In this document: positions 8,213 through 17,223 of the stretch, one piece after another
How positions within the stretch are numbered: position 1 is the first letter of the stretch
Layout: the number at the start of each line of letters is the position of its first letter
Assembly (NCBI RefSeq): GCF_900302475.1
Contig: NZ_OMOQ01000001.1
Coordinates: 1,054,001 to 1,118,000, forward strand
Length of the DNA stretch: 64,000 bases
Reading direction: 5' to 3'
Source: Defluviimonas aquaemixtae
GTDB taxonomy: Bacteria > Pseudomonadota > Alphaproteobacteria > Rhodobacterales > Rhodobacteraceae
The notes under the pieces: generated by a model
Seen by the model: the letters and a program-made list of their open reading frames with translations, nothing else
Database searches by the model: none
Told to the model about the DNA's origin: nothing
Position numbers and translations under genes: made by a program

Positions 8213-9043
8213 TCATGCTCCCTTGAAGGCTCGCAGCACGGTGCGGGTGGCGGCCACCAGTGGTTCATGGGTTTCTCTGAGAATCTGAACCCGGTCGAAG
8301 CGGTCCGGATCACGGTTCACCGCCTCCCTCAAGGCCTGACCGAAGGCCATGCGCAACTCCGTGCCGATGTTGAACTTGCAGATTTTTGACCCGCGCGCCA
8401 GCGATGTGCGTTGTGCGACAGGTACCCCCGATCCGCCATGGATCACCAGCGGCACCTCGGTCGCGGCTTCGATCGCGCGGATGCGGCTCTCGTCGAGCCC
8501 GCCTTCCTTGTCGCGCTGCAAATGCACGTTGCCCGCCGAGATGGCCATGGCATCCACCCGCGTTTCCCGCGCGAACCGTGCGGCTTCTTCAGGGTCGGTC
8601 CCGGCAGAGCCCTCGCCGCCGGAATAGCCGACAAAACCGATCTCGCCCTCGCAGGACACGCCCGCCGCGCGGGCGATCTCGGCGATCGCGGCGGTCTCCT
8701 CGATGTTCTGGGCAAGCGGCTTGCGCGAACCGTCGAACATGACCGAGGTGAAGCCGCAGTCGATGGCGATGCGACAGTCCCCGGCGGTGTAGCCGTGGTC
8801 GAGATGCGCCACGATCGGCACCGAGGCCGCCTCGGCCAGGTGGCGAAACATCGCGCCCAGCACGGGCAGTGGAGTGTGTTCGCGGCAGGATGGGCCGGCC
8901 TGCAGGATCACCGGCACGCCTTCGGCCTCCGCGGCGGCGACGTAGGCGCGCATGTCTTCCCAGCCGAGCGTGACCAGACCGGCGACGGCATAGCCGCCTT
9001 TCAGCGCAGGTTGCAGCACCTCGGCGAGCGTCACGAGGCTCAT
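8213..9043 (-). CDS. iolJ: Class II aldolase, probable 5-dehydro-2-deoxy-phosphogluconate aldolase
   Basis: A 276-residue class II (zinc) aldolase of the fructose-bisphosphate aldolase superfamily. Zinc-binding and active-site features are visible: the HLDHG motif (about residues 80-84), GEIGFVGYSGGE, the VHLQRDKEGGLDESRI segment, and HGGSGVP followed by KFNIGTELR near the C-terminus. In an iol cluster with iolC it most likely splits 2-deoxy-5-keto-gluconate 6-phosphate into DHAP and malonate semialdehyde, the IolJ step. Specificity versus FBP or tagatose-bisphosphate cannot be read from the sequence. The ATG overlaps the iolB stop. Confidence 0.8.
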   Translation of the reverse strand: MSLVTLAEVLQPALKGGYAVAGLVTLGWEDMRAYVAAAEAEGVPVILQAGPSCREHTPLPVLGAMFRHLAEAASVPIVAHLDHGYTAGDCRIAIDCGFTSVMFDGSRKPLAQNIEETAAIAEIARAAGVSCEGEIGFVGYSGGEGSAGTDPEEAARFARETRVDAMAISAGNVHLQRDKEGGLDESRIRAIEAATEVPLVIHGGSGVPVAQRTSLARGSKICKFNIGTELRMAFGQALREAVNRDPDRFDRVQILRETHEPLVAATRTVLRAFKGA

Positions 9044-9897
9044 TTGAACTTGGCAACCATGTCCATGATCCCGGGGATCGTGTGCAGCTGCGCCTCGTGC
9101 GTCGGCTGGAAATACTGCTTCAGGCTGCGCTGGCTGAGCCCGCCGAGGATGGTGAAATAATACATCTCGTAGCCCGGAAGTGCGGCGCAGGGGTGATAGC
9201 CCTTGTCGAGCAGGATCGTCGAGCCATCCATGATATGGTAGGCATCGCCCGGTTCGTTGTCCTCGCGCTGGAGCATCTGCAAACCAGAGCCGTAGTTCGG
9301 CCGGAAACGGAAGTTGTAGGTCTCATCGTGGCGGGTCTCGATCATCTCGCCGTCGGCGCCCCTGCGGTCGGTGTCATGCTTGTGGCTCGGGAATCCCGAC
9401 CAGCCGCCCTGTCCGACGATGAACAACTCGGAAACCAGCAGACGGCCCACCTTGTCGTGGTATTTCGTGCCGAGGATATGCTTGATCTTGCGGTGCGTCT
9501 TGGTGTCGTCCGAGCCGTATTGCACCACGTCGAGATCGGCGGCACGCACGTCGAACGGTTCCAGCACGCGGTCGTATTTCGCCCCCGCGATAAAGGTCTC
9601 GGTCGTGTCGGAAACGCAGGTGATGCGCACCTTGGCGCCGACGGGAACATAGACGCCCTCGGGTTCTCCGTCCCAGACATCGACGCCCCGGTTGCCGAGG
9701 CGCTTGAAGGCCGCGCCTTCGACATCGACATCCACCGTCCCGGTCGCGGGGACCACGCATGTCTCGTAGCCCGGAACCGCGTATTCGAACACCTCGCCCT
9801 TCTTCAGCTTGACGATGTTGAAATAGTTCAGCGGCACAAGTGCGTTATCGACGTCGACGATCGGTACGTTCTGGTTGTCGTGGGGCGCGATATGCAT
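9040..9897 (-). CDS. iolB: 5-Deoxy-glucuronate isomerase
   Basis: A 285-residue cupin-type isomerase converting 5-deoxy-glucuronate to 2-deoxy-5-keto-gluconate. The family hallmark GWSGFPSHKHDTDRR is present, followed by DETYNFRFRPNYGSGLQ and the second cupin segment KGYHPCAALPGYEMYYFTILGG; these contribute the metal-binding His and Glu residues. A strong ribosome binding site (AAAGGAGAC) precedes the ATG at 9897, 12 bases after the iolC stop. It acts in the cytosol between IolD and IolC. Confidence 0.93.
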   Translation of the reverse strand: MHIAPHDNQNVPIVDVDNALVPLNYFNIVKLKKGEVFEYAVPGYETCVVPATGTVDVDVEGAAFKRLGNRGVDVWDGEPEGVYVPVGAKVRITCVSDTTETFIAGAKYDRVLEPFDVRAADLDVVQYGSDDTKTHRKIKHILGTKYHDKVGRLLVSELFIVGQGGWSGFPSHKHDTDRRGADGEMIETRHDETYNFRFRPNYGSGLQMLQREDNEPGDAYHIMDGSTILLDKGYHPCAALPGYEMYYFTILGGLSQRSLKQYFQPTHEAQLHTIPGIMDMVAKFK

Positions 9898-9909
9898 CTG
9901 CGTCTCCTT

Positions 9910-10890
9910 TCAGGTCCGGGTTGGGCCGGGATGTCCAGCCAGAAATTCTTCGAGTTCCACGGTGGTCGGCATCGCCCCGGCGCAACCCGGCTTGGATACG
10001 ACGATCGAGGCGCAGGCCGAGCCGCGAAGGACGGCATCGCGCAGGTTGTGACCGCTGGCGATCGACGCCAACAGACCGGCCATGAAACTGTCGCCCGCGC
10101 CATTGGGTTTCACGGCGGTGACGGGATAGATACCGGTGCGGATTTCCTGTCCGTCCACCAGCGAGACGGCGCCTTTCTGCCCCATCTTGTAGATCACCAT
10201 CTTGCCGCGTGCGGCCAGTTCCCGGGCTTTATCCAGCCCCTTCTCGATCCCGCCCGCCATGAAACCGAATTCCTCGTCATTGCCAACGATCAGGTCGCTT
10301 TCGTCGCCCGCGCGGCTGAGCACGTCGGCGGCCACCTCGGACGAGGGCCAGCTATAGGGGCGGTAATCGATGTCGAAGATCACCGGGACACCGGCCTTCC
10401 GCGCATTTTCAAAGGCGCGAAAGGTGGACCCGCGCGAAGGTTCGGCGGCAAAGACTGTTCCGGCGGTGATGAGCGCGCCGAAGGCCGCGTAGTCCACCCG
10501 GTCGACATCTTCGTCCGTCACCTGGAAATCTACCGCGTTGTTGCGGTAGATGCAGAGCTGGAAATCCTTCATCGTGCTTTCATAGACCGCGAGAGAGACG
10601 CGGTATTCGCCGCCGATCACCTTGACGTATTGCGTGCCCACCCCGTAGTGGCGCAGCTTGTTGGTGCAAAACCGCCCGACCGCGTCGTCGCTGACCGAAG
10701 TCACCAGCGCTGAATCCATGCCGAGTTTGCAAAGCCCCGCACAGATGTTTGCGGAAGAGCCGCCCAGATCGGCGCGGAAGGTCTCTGCCCATTCGGCCTT
10801 CGTGCCCTGCGGGTCGGCGAACATGTCCATGCCCGCGCGTCCGAAGACCGCGAACCGGCCCTTGCGGATGCCGTCGATCAGCGCGCTCAT
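9910..10890 (-). CDS. iolC: 5-Dehydro-2-deoxygluconokinase (PfkB family)
   Basis: A 326-residue PfkB/ribokinase-family sugar kinase that phosphorylates 2-deoxy-5-keto-gluconate. The first PfkB signature is the DLGGSSANICAGLCKLG stretch; the second, KPNGAGDSFMAGLLASI, carries the catalytic Asp in GAGD. It is a stand-alone kinase of normal length, unlike the longer IolC proteins with a fused aldolase-like domain, which fits the separate iolJ gene. TGATG links the iolD stop to the ATG at 10890; an upstream GTG at 10893 would add one residue. Confidence 0.92.
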   Translation of the reverse strand: MSALIDGIRKGRFAVFGRAGMDMFADPQGTKAEWAETFRADLGGSSANICAGLCKLGMDSALVTSVSDDAVGRFCTNKLRHYGVGTQYVKVIGGEYRVSLAVYESTMKDFQLCIYRNNAVDFQVTDEDVDRVDYAAFGALITAGTVFAAEPSRGSTFRAFENARKAGVPVIFDIDYRPYSWPSSEVAADVLSRAGDESDLIVGNDEEFGFMAGGIEKGLDKARELAARGKMVIYKMGQKGAVSLVDGQEIRTGIYPVTAVKPNGAGDSFMAGLLASIASGHNLRDAVLRGSACASIVVSKPGCAGAMPTTVELEEFLAGHPGPTRT

Positions 10891-12758
10891 CACACCCCCC
10901 GCCGCTGGCGCTCGCGCGAGGATTCCCAGTCTTCATGCGCTTCACGCACTCGGTCGTCCTCGGTGATATGCGGCGTGCCGACCTCCCACCAAGCGTGGCC
11001 TTGCGCGGTCCAGCCCTCGTAGGGATCCACGTTCATCACGATCACATAGGTCTTATTCGAGGCCTTGGCGCGCTTGAACGCCTCGCCAAGTTCGGCGGAG
11101 TTGGCGACCTTCTCGGCCTCGGCCCCCATCGACGCCGCATGGGCCGCGAAATCCACGCCGAAGGGTTCGGGAATGGTGGGGCAGTCGGCCAGCAGGTTGT
11201 TGAAGCTCTCGTTGCCGGTGTTGTTCTGCAGTTTGTTGATGACCGCGAAGCCGCCATTGTCCAGCAGCAAGACGATCAGTTTCTTATGGCTCAGAACCGA
11301 AGAATAGATGTCCGAGTTCAGCATCAGGTAAGACCCGTCGCCACAGAAGGTGATCGTGTCCTGCTCCGGTTCCTGCTCGGTCTGAGCGATGCGCGCCCCC
11401 CAGGCACCGGCGATCTCGTAGCCCATGCAGGAAAAGCCGAATTCCACGTCGACCGTGCCGATATCCAGCGTGCGCCAGTTGGCCGTGACCTCTGCCGGCA
11501 GCCCCCCCGCCGCCGCAATTACCCGGTCACGCGGATCGCAAAGGTCGTTCACCACGCCGATGGCTTGCGCATAGGAGTTGGGCCGGTTGCCGGGCTTCAC
11601 GTTTTCGGCGACGTAGGCGTCCCACTTGGTCCGTTCATCCTTGGCGAAGCCCACCCACGCCTCCGGCGCGGTATAGTCCAGCGCCTCGGTCAGGGCCTTC
11701 AGCGACAGTTTCGCGTCACCCACTACCGGCAGCGACATGTGCTTGCCTGCGTCGTGCCGCGCCGCGTTGACCGCGACGATCTGCGCGTCCTTGGCGAAGG
11801 CCGTCCAGGATCCGGTGGTGAAATCCTGCAACCGGGTGCCGACGGCGAGGATCACGTCGGCTTTCTCGGCAACCGCATTGGCGCTGTCCGATCCGGTCAC
11901 GCCGACCGGCCCGATATTGAGCGCATGGGTCGCCACCATGTTCGCACGACCCGCGATGGTCTCGACCACGGGGATCTGGTGCGTCTCGGCAAAGGCGGTC
12001 AGTTCCTCGACCGCACGCGAGTACTGAACCCCGCCACCCGCGATGATCATCGGGCGCTCGGCTGCCTTCAGCGCGGCCACGGCATCGGCGATCTCGGCCA
12101 AGTCGGGCGATTGGCGGCGAATGCGATGCACCTTCTTGGCAAAGAACACTTCGGGGTAGTCATAGGTCCACCCTTGCACGTCCTGCGGCAGGCCGATGAA
12201 GGTAGGGCCGCAATCCGCCGGGTCGAGCATCGTTGCCAGGGCGGCGGGCAGCGACTGGATCACCTGCGCAGGGTGACAGATGCGATCCCAATAGCGGGAG
12301 ACCGGCTTGAAAGCATCGTTCACGCCAAACGTCGGATCGCTGAAGTTCTCCATCTGCTGCAAGACCGGATCAGGCAGCCGGGTGATGAAGGTATCGCCGC
12401 AGAGCATCAGCATCGGCAGGCGGTTGGCATGGGCCAGCCCGGCAGCGGTCAGCAGGTTGGCGGTTCCGGGGCCGGCAGAGGCGGTGCAGAACATGAAACG
12501 CTGGCGCAGCCACTGCTTTGAATAACCGGCTGCAGCAAATCCCATGCTCTGTTCGTTCTGGCCGCGATAGAGCGGCAGCTCCTCGCGCACGCGGTTCAGG
12601 GCTTCGCCAAGGCAGGTCACGTTGCCATGCCCGAAGATGCCGAAGCCGCCGCCGCAGACCCGCAGCTCCTGCCCGTCTATTTCGATGAACTGATTACTTA
12701 GCCAGCGAATGATCGCCTGGGCCGTCGTCAGCCGGATGGTGCCGTCAGTCGAAGTCAT
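10890..12758 (-). CDS. iolD: 3D-(3,5/4)-trihydroxycyclohexane-1,2-dione acylhydrolase
   Basis: A 622-residue thiamine-diphosphate-dependent ring-opening hydrolase, the usual IolD length. The catalytic Glu lies in PLYRGQNEQSMGFAAAGYSKQ. The central domain has IAGGGVQYSRA, and the ThDP/Mg motif is GDGSYLMLNSDIYSS leading to LLLDNGG in the C-terminal domain. It is the first gene of the leftward iol operon, directly downstream of the divergent promoter with the LacI-type palindrome. It produces 5-deoxy-glucuronate, the IolB substrate. Confidence 0.94.
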   Translation of the reverse strand: MTSTDGTIRLTTAQAIIRWLSNQFIEIDGQELRVCGGGFGIFGHGNVTCLGEALNRVREELPLYRGQNEQSMGFAAAGYSKQWLRQRFMFCTASAGPGTANLLTAAGLAHANRLPMLMLCGDTFITRLPDPVLQQMENFSDPTFGVNDAFKPVSRYWDRICHPAQVIQSLPAALATMLDPADCGPTFIGLPQDVQGWTYDYPEVFFAKKVHRIRRQSPDLAEIADAVAALKAAERPMIIAGGGVQYSRAVEELTAFAETHQIPVVETIAGRANMVATHALNIGPVGVTGSDSANAVAEKADVILAVGTRLQDFTTGSWTAFAKDAQIVAVNAARHDAGKHMSLPVVGDAKLSLKALTEALDYTAPEAWVGFAKDERTKWDAYVAENVKPGNRPNSYAQAIGVVNDLCDPRDRVIAAAGGLPAEVTANWRTLDIGTVDVEFGFSCMGYEIAGAWGARIAQTEQEPEQDTITFCGDGSYLMLNSDIYSSVLSHKKLIVLLLDNGGFAVINKLQNNTGNESFNNLLADCPTIPEPFGVDFAAHAASMGAEAEKVANSAELGEAFKRAKASNKTYVIVMNVDPYEGWTAQGHAWWEVGTPHITEDDRVREAHEDWESSRERQRRGV

Positions 12759-12805
12759 AAGCGCGAACCCTCCCTGGGAATTCTCGATCGCTGGCTATTT
12801 GCAGC

Positions 12806-12834
12806 TTGCCATATCTTTAATCTCACGATACAAA
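12806..12834 (+). promoter_or_regulatory. Candidate promoter of the rightward iol genes
   Basis: TTGCCA (12806-12811), a 17-base spacer and TACAAA (12829-12834) read towards the dehydrogenase at 12884. The operator palindrome begins two bases after the -10, so bound repressor would block initiation. On the opposite strand, TTGCAA within the palindrome, a 17-base spacer and TAAAGA could serve iolD, so one operator could shut both directions. Confidence 0.5.
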
Positions 12835-12835
12835 A

Positions 12836-12853
12836 TTTGCAACCGGTTGCAAA
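12836..12853. promoter_or_regulatory. LacI-type operator palindrome between iolD and the rightward iol genes
   Basis: TTTGCAACCGGTTGCAAA is a perfect 18-base palindrome with the central CG step typical of LacI-family operators. The same 14-base core recurs at 17129-17142 next to the lacI gene of this cluster, which strongly suggests that this regulator binds both. Confidence 0.82.
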
Positions 12854-12883
12854 CACAAACCGCGAAAAATTCGGGAGGGGATG

Positions 12884-13987
12884 ATGGCTGAAATCGGCAT
12901 CGGCGTTCTGGGCGGCGGCTACATGGGCAAGGCGCACTCGGTCGCCATGTCCTCCGTGGGCGCGATCTTCGACACTGCGCTCCGGCCCCGGCTGGAAATG
13001 GTCTGCGCTTCCAGCCCGGAAAGTGCCGAACGCTACCGCAAGGCCTATGGGTTCGCCCGCGCCACGCATGACTGGCGAACCCTCGTTGATTCGCCCGAGG
13101 TGGAAGCTATCGTCATCGCGACGCCGCAAGAAACCCACCGCGATATTGCCGAGGCGGCCTTTGACCTTGGCAAGCCGGTGTTTTGCGAAAAGCCGCTTGG
13201 CGCCTCTCTCGAAGACAGCGCCGCGATGGTCGCCGCCGCCGACACAGCGGGCGCGGTCAACATGGTAGGTTTCAACTACATCCGCACCCCCGCCAGCCAG
13301 TTCGCGAGGAAGCTGATCGCGGATGGAGAGATCGGCGACATCACATGGTTCCGCGGCGAGCACACCGAGGATTTCTATGCTGATCCCGAGGCGCCGGTTA
13401 CATGGCGCACCAGCGGCATGGCCAACGGCACGATGGGCGATCTGGCACCGCACATGATCAACGGCGCGCTCGCGCTCATGGGACCTATCACAAGGGTCAT
13501 GGGTCTCTATGAAACCGTTCACGAAAAGCGCCCTGGCGGCACCGTCACAAATGACGACCACGCCCAGATGATGTGCCGGTTTGAGAACGGTGCCATGGGG
13601 CAGATGTATTTCTCGCGCGTGGCAACCGGGCGCAAGATGGGCTATGCCTATGAAATCTCTGGCACAAAAGGCGCGATCCGCTTCGATCAGGAGGATCAGA
13701 ATGCGCTCGGGCTCTACCGCATGGAAGGCCCCGAGGCGACGCGCGGCTTCACCAAGATCCTGACCGGCCCGGCCCATCCGGATTACGAACCCTTTTGCCA
13801 GGGGCCTGGCCACGGCACCGGCTATCAGGACCAGATCATCATCGAGGCAAAGGACTTCCTGCGCGCCATCGAGACCGGCAAGGCTCTCTGGCCCACCTTC
13901 CGGGACGGGCATGAGGTCAATCGGGTGATCGCCGCAACGCTGGCCTCGGCCGACAGCGGAACCTGGAAAGACATCAACGACTTCTGA
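12884..13987 (+). CDS. Gfo/Idh/MocA-family dehydrogenase (inositol or related polyol)
   Basis: A 367-residue NAD(P)-dependent oxidoreductase. It opens with a Rossmann motif (GIGVLGGGYMGKAHS), has the catalytic Lys motif FCEKPLG, and the Asp-x3-His pair in GTMGDLAPHMINGALAL. The ATG at 12884 has GGAGG at a good spacing; an ATG three bases earlier is too close to it. It is the first rightward gene of the cluster, under the palindromic operator. It probably oxidises another inositol isomer (scyllo or chiro) or a derived polyol; the exact substrate cannot be read from sequence. Confidence 0.85.
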   Translation: MAEIGIGVLGGGYMGKAHSVAMSSVGAIFDTALRPRLEMVCASSPESAERYRKAYGFARATHDWRTLVDSPEVEAIVIATPQETHRDIAEAAFDLGKPVFCEKPLGASLEDSAAMVAAADTAGAVNMVGFNYIRTPASQFARKLIADGEIGDITWFRGEHTEDFYADPEAPVTWRTSGMANGTMGDLAPHMINGALALMGPITRVMGLYETVHEKRPGGTVTNDDHAQMMCRFENGAMGQMYFSRVATGRKMGYAYEISGTKGAIRFDQEDQNALGLYRMEGPEATRGFTKILTGPAHPDYEPFCQGPGHGTGYQDQIIIEAKDFLRAIETGKALWPTFRDGHEVNRVIAATLASADSGTWKDINDF

Positions 13988-14006
13988 TGACGGGAGACAC
14001 CGAAGA

Positions 14007-14900
14007 ATGACAATCAGAATTGGCAATGCGCCCTGCTCTTGGGGCGTCGAGTTCGCCGATGACCCGCGCAACCCGACCTGGCCGCACGTCCTGAAGGAAT
14101 GCGCCGAGGCAGGCTACACGGGCATCGAACTCGGCCCCGTGGGTTTCATGCCTGAAGACCCGGCCGTGCTCCGCGAAGGACTGGAGGAAAACGGGCTGGA
14201 GCTGATCGGCGGCGTTGTGTTCCGCCCCTACCACGACCCGGACGCGTGGGACGACGTGCTTGACGCGACCCACCGCACCGCTCGCGCGCTAACGGCGCAT
14301 GGCGCGCGGCACATGGTGCTGATCGATTCGATCTCGCCGCGCCGCGCGCCCACCGCCGGCCGCGCCGGTGAGGCCGAGCAGATGGACAAGGCCGAGTGGA
14401 CCGCCTACCGCGACCGTATCGCCAATAGCGCGCGCATCGGGGCCGAGGAATACGGGCTGACCGTGGGAATCCACGCCCATGCCGCGGGCTTCATGGATTT
14501 CGAGCCCGAGCTTGAGCGTCTGCTGGGCGAGGTCGATGAAAATATCCTCAAGATCTGCTTCGACACCGGCCACCATTCCTATGCGGGCTTCGATCCGGTG
14601 GCCTTCATGAAAAAGCATATCGACCGCATTTCCTACATGCATTTCAAGGACATCGATCCCGAGGTCAAAGCCCGCGTGATCGAGAACCGCACCGGCTTCT
14701 ATGATGCCTGCGGCCAAGGCATCTTCTGCAATCTGGGCGAAGGCGACGTGGACTTCCCCGCCGTCCGCCAGGTGCTGCTTGATGCCGGCTTCGCAGGCTG
14801 GTGCACCGTCGAGCAGGACTGCGACCCGACCCTCAACCCCGACACGCTCGGGGATGCGCGCAGGAACCGCGCATACCTCGAATCCATCGGATTCGTCTGA
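14007..14900 (+). CDS. iolE: Sugar phosphate isomerase/epimerase family TIM barrel, probable inosose dehydratase
   Basis: A 297-residue xylose-isomerase-like TIM barrel. The N-terminus IRIGNAPCSWGVEFADDP resembles characterised IolE (2-keto-myo-inositol dehydratase), as does the following AGYTGIELGPVGF. Metal-binding positions are likely the Glu in IELGP, the Asp/His in CFDTGHHSY, the His in MHFKDID and the Glu in TVEQDCD. No other iolE candidate is in the cluster, and the pathway needs one between iolG and iolD, so I assign it that role by context. A GGGAG ribosome binding site precedes the ATG. Confidence 0.78.
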   Translation: MTIRIGNAPCSWGVEFADDPRNPTWPHVLKECAEAGYTGIELGPVGFMPEDPAVLREGLEENGLELIGGVVFRPYHDPDAWDDVLDATHRTARALTAHGARHMVLIDSISPRRAPTAGRAGEAEQMDKAEWTAYRDRIANSARIGAEEYGLTVGIHAHAAGFMDFEPELERLLGEVDENILKICFDTGHHSYAGFDPVAFMKKHIDRISYMHFKDIDPEVKARVIENRTGFYDACGQGIFCNLGEGDVDFPAVRQVLLDAGFAGWCTVEQDCDPTLNPDTLGDARRNRAYLESIGFV

Positions 14901-14911
14901 GGAGACAAGCC

Positions 14912-16045
14912 ATGAGCAAACTGAACTGGGGCATGATCGGCGGCGGCGAAGGCAGCCAGATCGGGCCCGCGCACCGGCTGGGCGCGCAGGCAGACGGACG
15001 TTTCAACTTTGCCGCCGGCGCCCTGGACCACCGCCCCGAAGAGGGCCGCGCCTATGCCCAACGGCTGGGCATCGCCGCCGACCGCGCCTATGGCGACTGG
15101 AAAGAGATGCTAATGGGCGAGAAGAGCCGCGATGACCGGATCGATCTGGTCACCGTCGCCACGCCCAACTCCACGCATTTCGAGATCGCAAAGGCATTCC
15201 TCGAAGCAGGCTTCAATGTGCTCTGCGAAAAGCCGATGACCATGACGGTCGAAGAAGGCGAGGAAATCGTCCGCGTCGCCGAAAAGTCCGGCAAGATCTG
15301 CGCTGTGAACTACTGCTATTCCGCCTATCCAATGGTCCGGCAGGCCCGCGCCATGGTCCGCGCTGGCGAGATCGGCAAGGTGCGTCTTCTTGTCACCAAT
15401 TTCAGCCACGGCCACCATGGCGATGCCACCGATGCAGACAACCCCCGCGTCCGCTGGCGATATGATCCCAAGATGGCGGGCGTCTCGGGCCAGTTCGCCG
15501 ACTGCGGCATTCACGCGCTGCACATGGCGAGCTTTGTCTGCGACGACGAGGTCGAACGGCTCTCAGCCGATTTCGCCTCGACGATCCCCAGCCGCAAGTT
15601 GGAAGATGACGCGATGGTCAACTTCCGCATGTCGGGAGGCACTGTGGGAAGGCTCTGGACCTCTTCGGTCGCCATTGGGCGGCAGCACGGCTTCGACATC
15701 CAGATCTTTGGCGAAACTGGCGGTCTGCGGTGGGCTTCGGAACAGCCGAACCAGCTGATCTACACCCCCGTAGGCGGGCGCACCCAGATCATCGAAAAGG
15801 GCGAAAGCGGTCTGCATGAAGACGCCCGACGTCTTAGCCGCGTATCAATTGCGCATCCCGAAGGGTTCCCGCTGGCAGTGGCCAACATCTATTGCGATCT
15901 GGCCGACGCGATTGCGGGCGAGGCCCGCGACGGTCTACCCGGCGCCGAGGCCGGCGTGCGGTCGATGGCGGCGGTGCACGCCGCTGTCGCATCGGCCAAG
16001 GAAAACGGCGCGTGGATGGACGCGCGCCCGCCGATGTTTCGTTAG
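14912..16045 (+). CDS. Gfo/Idh/MocA-family oxidoreductase (third dehydrogenase of the inositol cluster)
   Basis: A 377-residue oxidoreductase starting MSKLNWGMIGGGEGSQIGPAHRLGAQ. The nucleotide-binding GGGEGSQIG differs from the GxGxxG of its two neighbours and is typical of a separate subgroup. The catalytic Lys motif is LCEKPMT, and the Asp-x3-His pair is in GQFADCGIHALHMASF. GGAGA right after the iolE stop is a good ribosome binding site. Its 3' end overlaps the convergent lacI gene by four bases. Its role is probably oxidation of an inositol isomer or inositol-derived ketose; specificity is unknown. Confidence 0.83.
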   Translation: MSKLNWGMIGGGEGSQIGPAHRLGAQADGRFNFAAGALDHRPEEGRAYAQRLGIAADRAYGDWKEMLMGEKSRDDRIDLVTVATPNSTHFEIAKAFLEAGFNVLCEKPMTMTVEEGEEIVRVAEKSGKICAVNYCYSAYPMVRQARAMVRAGEIGKVRLLVTNFSHGHHGDATDADNPRVRWRYDPKMAGVSGQFADCGIHALHMASFVCDDEVERLSADFASTIPSRKLEDDAMVNFRMSGGTVGRLWTSSVAIGRQHGFDIQIFGETGGLRWASEQPNQLIYTPVGGRTQIIEKGESGLHEDARRLSRVSIAHPEGFPLAVANIYCDLADAIAGEARDGLPGAEAGVRSMAAVHAAVASAKENGAWMDARPPMFR

Positions 16046-17046
16046 GCGAACGGAGCGGGGCGCAACGTGCCCCGCTCCACGACCGAACAAGAGAATATTC
16101 GCGCCTCGGGATAGCGGTCTGGATCATCGAGCGTTGCGACCATCAGCTCGATGGACGAGCTCACGATTTGCTGAATCGGCTGGCGGATTGTCGTCAGGTT
16201 GATGTTGTTCCACCGCGCCATTTCCATGTCGTTCAGCCCCAGAATCCCCACATCCGCCGGACAATCCAACCCGCTGTCCTTGATCGCCGAAAGCGCCCCG
16301 ATCGACAGCACGTCGTCACCGCAAAAATAGGCCTGCGCCGGGGACTTCTTGAGCAGACGCAGCATCTCTTCCCGCCCGGCATCGAAGGAATAGGCTTGGG
16401 CGAAGGAATGACTGACCTTGACCTTCAGATGCGCGGACATCTCCGACATGAAGCCAGAATAGCGATCCTGAGTAGAGGTTGCGGATTCCGGCCCGCCCAT
16501 GAAGCCCACACGTGCATAGCCCCGCTCCACCAGTGTGCGCGCCGCCAGACGTCCGGCCTCGCGGTTGTCGATCCCCACCACATGCACCTCGGGCGCCGAC
16601 GAATATCGGCCAAAGGAATGCACCACCGGCACACCAAGTTCGCGGAATGCCTTGGCGAAACCCGGCGACAAGGTTGATGAGGCCACGACTACCCCGTCCA
16701 CGGAATACTGCCGCAACATTCGCACGGAGCTTTCCGGATCGGTCTCTTCGGAAAGGTTGACCAGCAGCGGCCGTAACCCCCGGCCCTGAAGCCCACGGGT
16801 GAACAGGTCGAAAACCTGAAGAAAGATCGGATTGTGGAAGTTGTTCGATACAAGTCCGATCAGCTTGGTCCGGCCGGTCGTCAGCGACGAGGCCAGCGCA
16901 TTCGGGCTGTAGCCCAGTTCGCGCGCTGCCTTCTCGACCTTGCGTCGCATGGCATCCGAAACAGATGCGCCATCGGTAAAGGTGCGCGACACCGCTGACC
17001 GCGAAACGCCGGCCCGTTCCGCAACCTCTTTCAACGTAACTGCCAT
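16042..17046 (-). CDS. LacI-family transcriptional regulator of inositol genes
   Basis: A 334-residue LacI/GalR regulator. The N-terminal helix-turn-helix and hinge are clear: VTLKEVAERAGVSRSAVSRTFTDGASVS, then LGYSPNALASSLTTGRTKLIGLV. The rest is a periplasmic-binding-protein-like effector domain ending near SCSVVERGTLRP. The ATG at 17046 gives the standard start MAVTLKEV. A palindrome with the 12840 operator core lies 82 bases upstream, shared with the decayed transporter gene, so it probably represses itself, the transporter and the iol operons, relieved by an inositol intermediate. It is not related to the RpiR-type IolR of rhizobia. Confidence 0.9.
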   Translation of the reverse strand: MAVTLKEVAERAGVSRSAVSRTFTDGASVSDAMRRKVEKAARELGYSPNALASSLTTGRTKLIGLVSNNFHNPIFLQVFDLFTRGLQGRGLRPLLVNLSEETDPESSVRMLRQYSVDGVVVASSTLSPGFAKAFRELGVPVVHSFGRYSSAPEVHVVGIDNREAGRLAARTLVERGYARVGFMGGPESATSTQDRYSGFMSEMSAHLKVKVSHSFAQAYSFDAGREEMLRLLKKSPAQAYFCGDDVLSIGALSAIKDSGLDCPADVGILGLNDMEMARWNNINLTTIRQPIQQIVSSSIELMVATLDDPDRYPEARIFSCSVVERGTLRPAPFA

Positions 17047-17128
17047 GTGTTCAGGTCCACAGCACACTGGATTCTTGTCATTTTACCGGGATTTTGCGTT
17101 CGGAACAGCCCCAAACTAGTCTTGTTTA

Positions 17129-17142
17129 TGCAACCGGTTGCA
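17129..17142. promoter_or_regulatory. LacI-type operator between lacI and the decayed inositol transporter
   Basis: TGCAACCGGTTGCA is a perfect 14-base palindrome, identical to the core of the site at 12836-12853. A plausible rightward promoter (TTGCGT 17094-17099, 17-base spacer, TAGTCT 17117-17122) ends six bases before it. Confidence 0.78.
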
Positions 17143-17223
17143 AGGAATCGCGTGCGCCGATCGACTGACTATCGAGGGACAGGCCAAACCCGCCTCGAAT
17201 TTTGGAACACCAGGGAGGAACAC

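Noticed and set aside
9082..10713. Long plus-strand frame opposite iolB/iolC
   Set aside because: It is the antisense shadow of two clear iol genes; long shadows are common in high-GC DNA.
10749..12521. 590-residue plus-strand frame opposite iolD
   Set aside because: Antisense shadow of iolD; no recognised domain.
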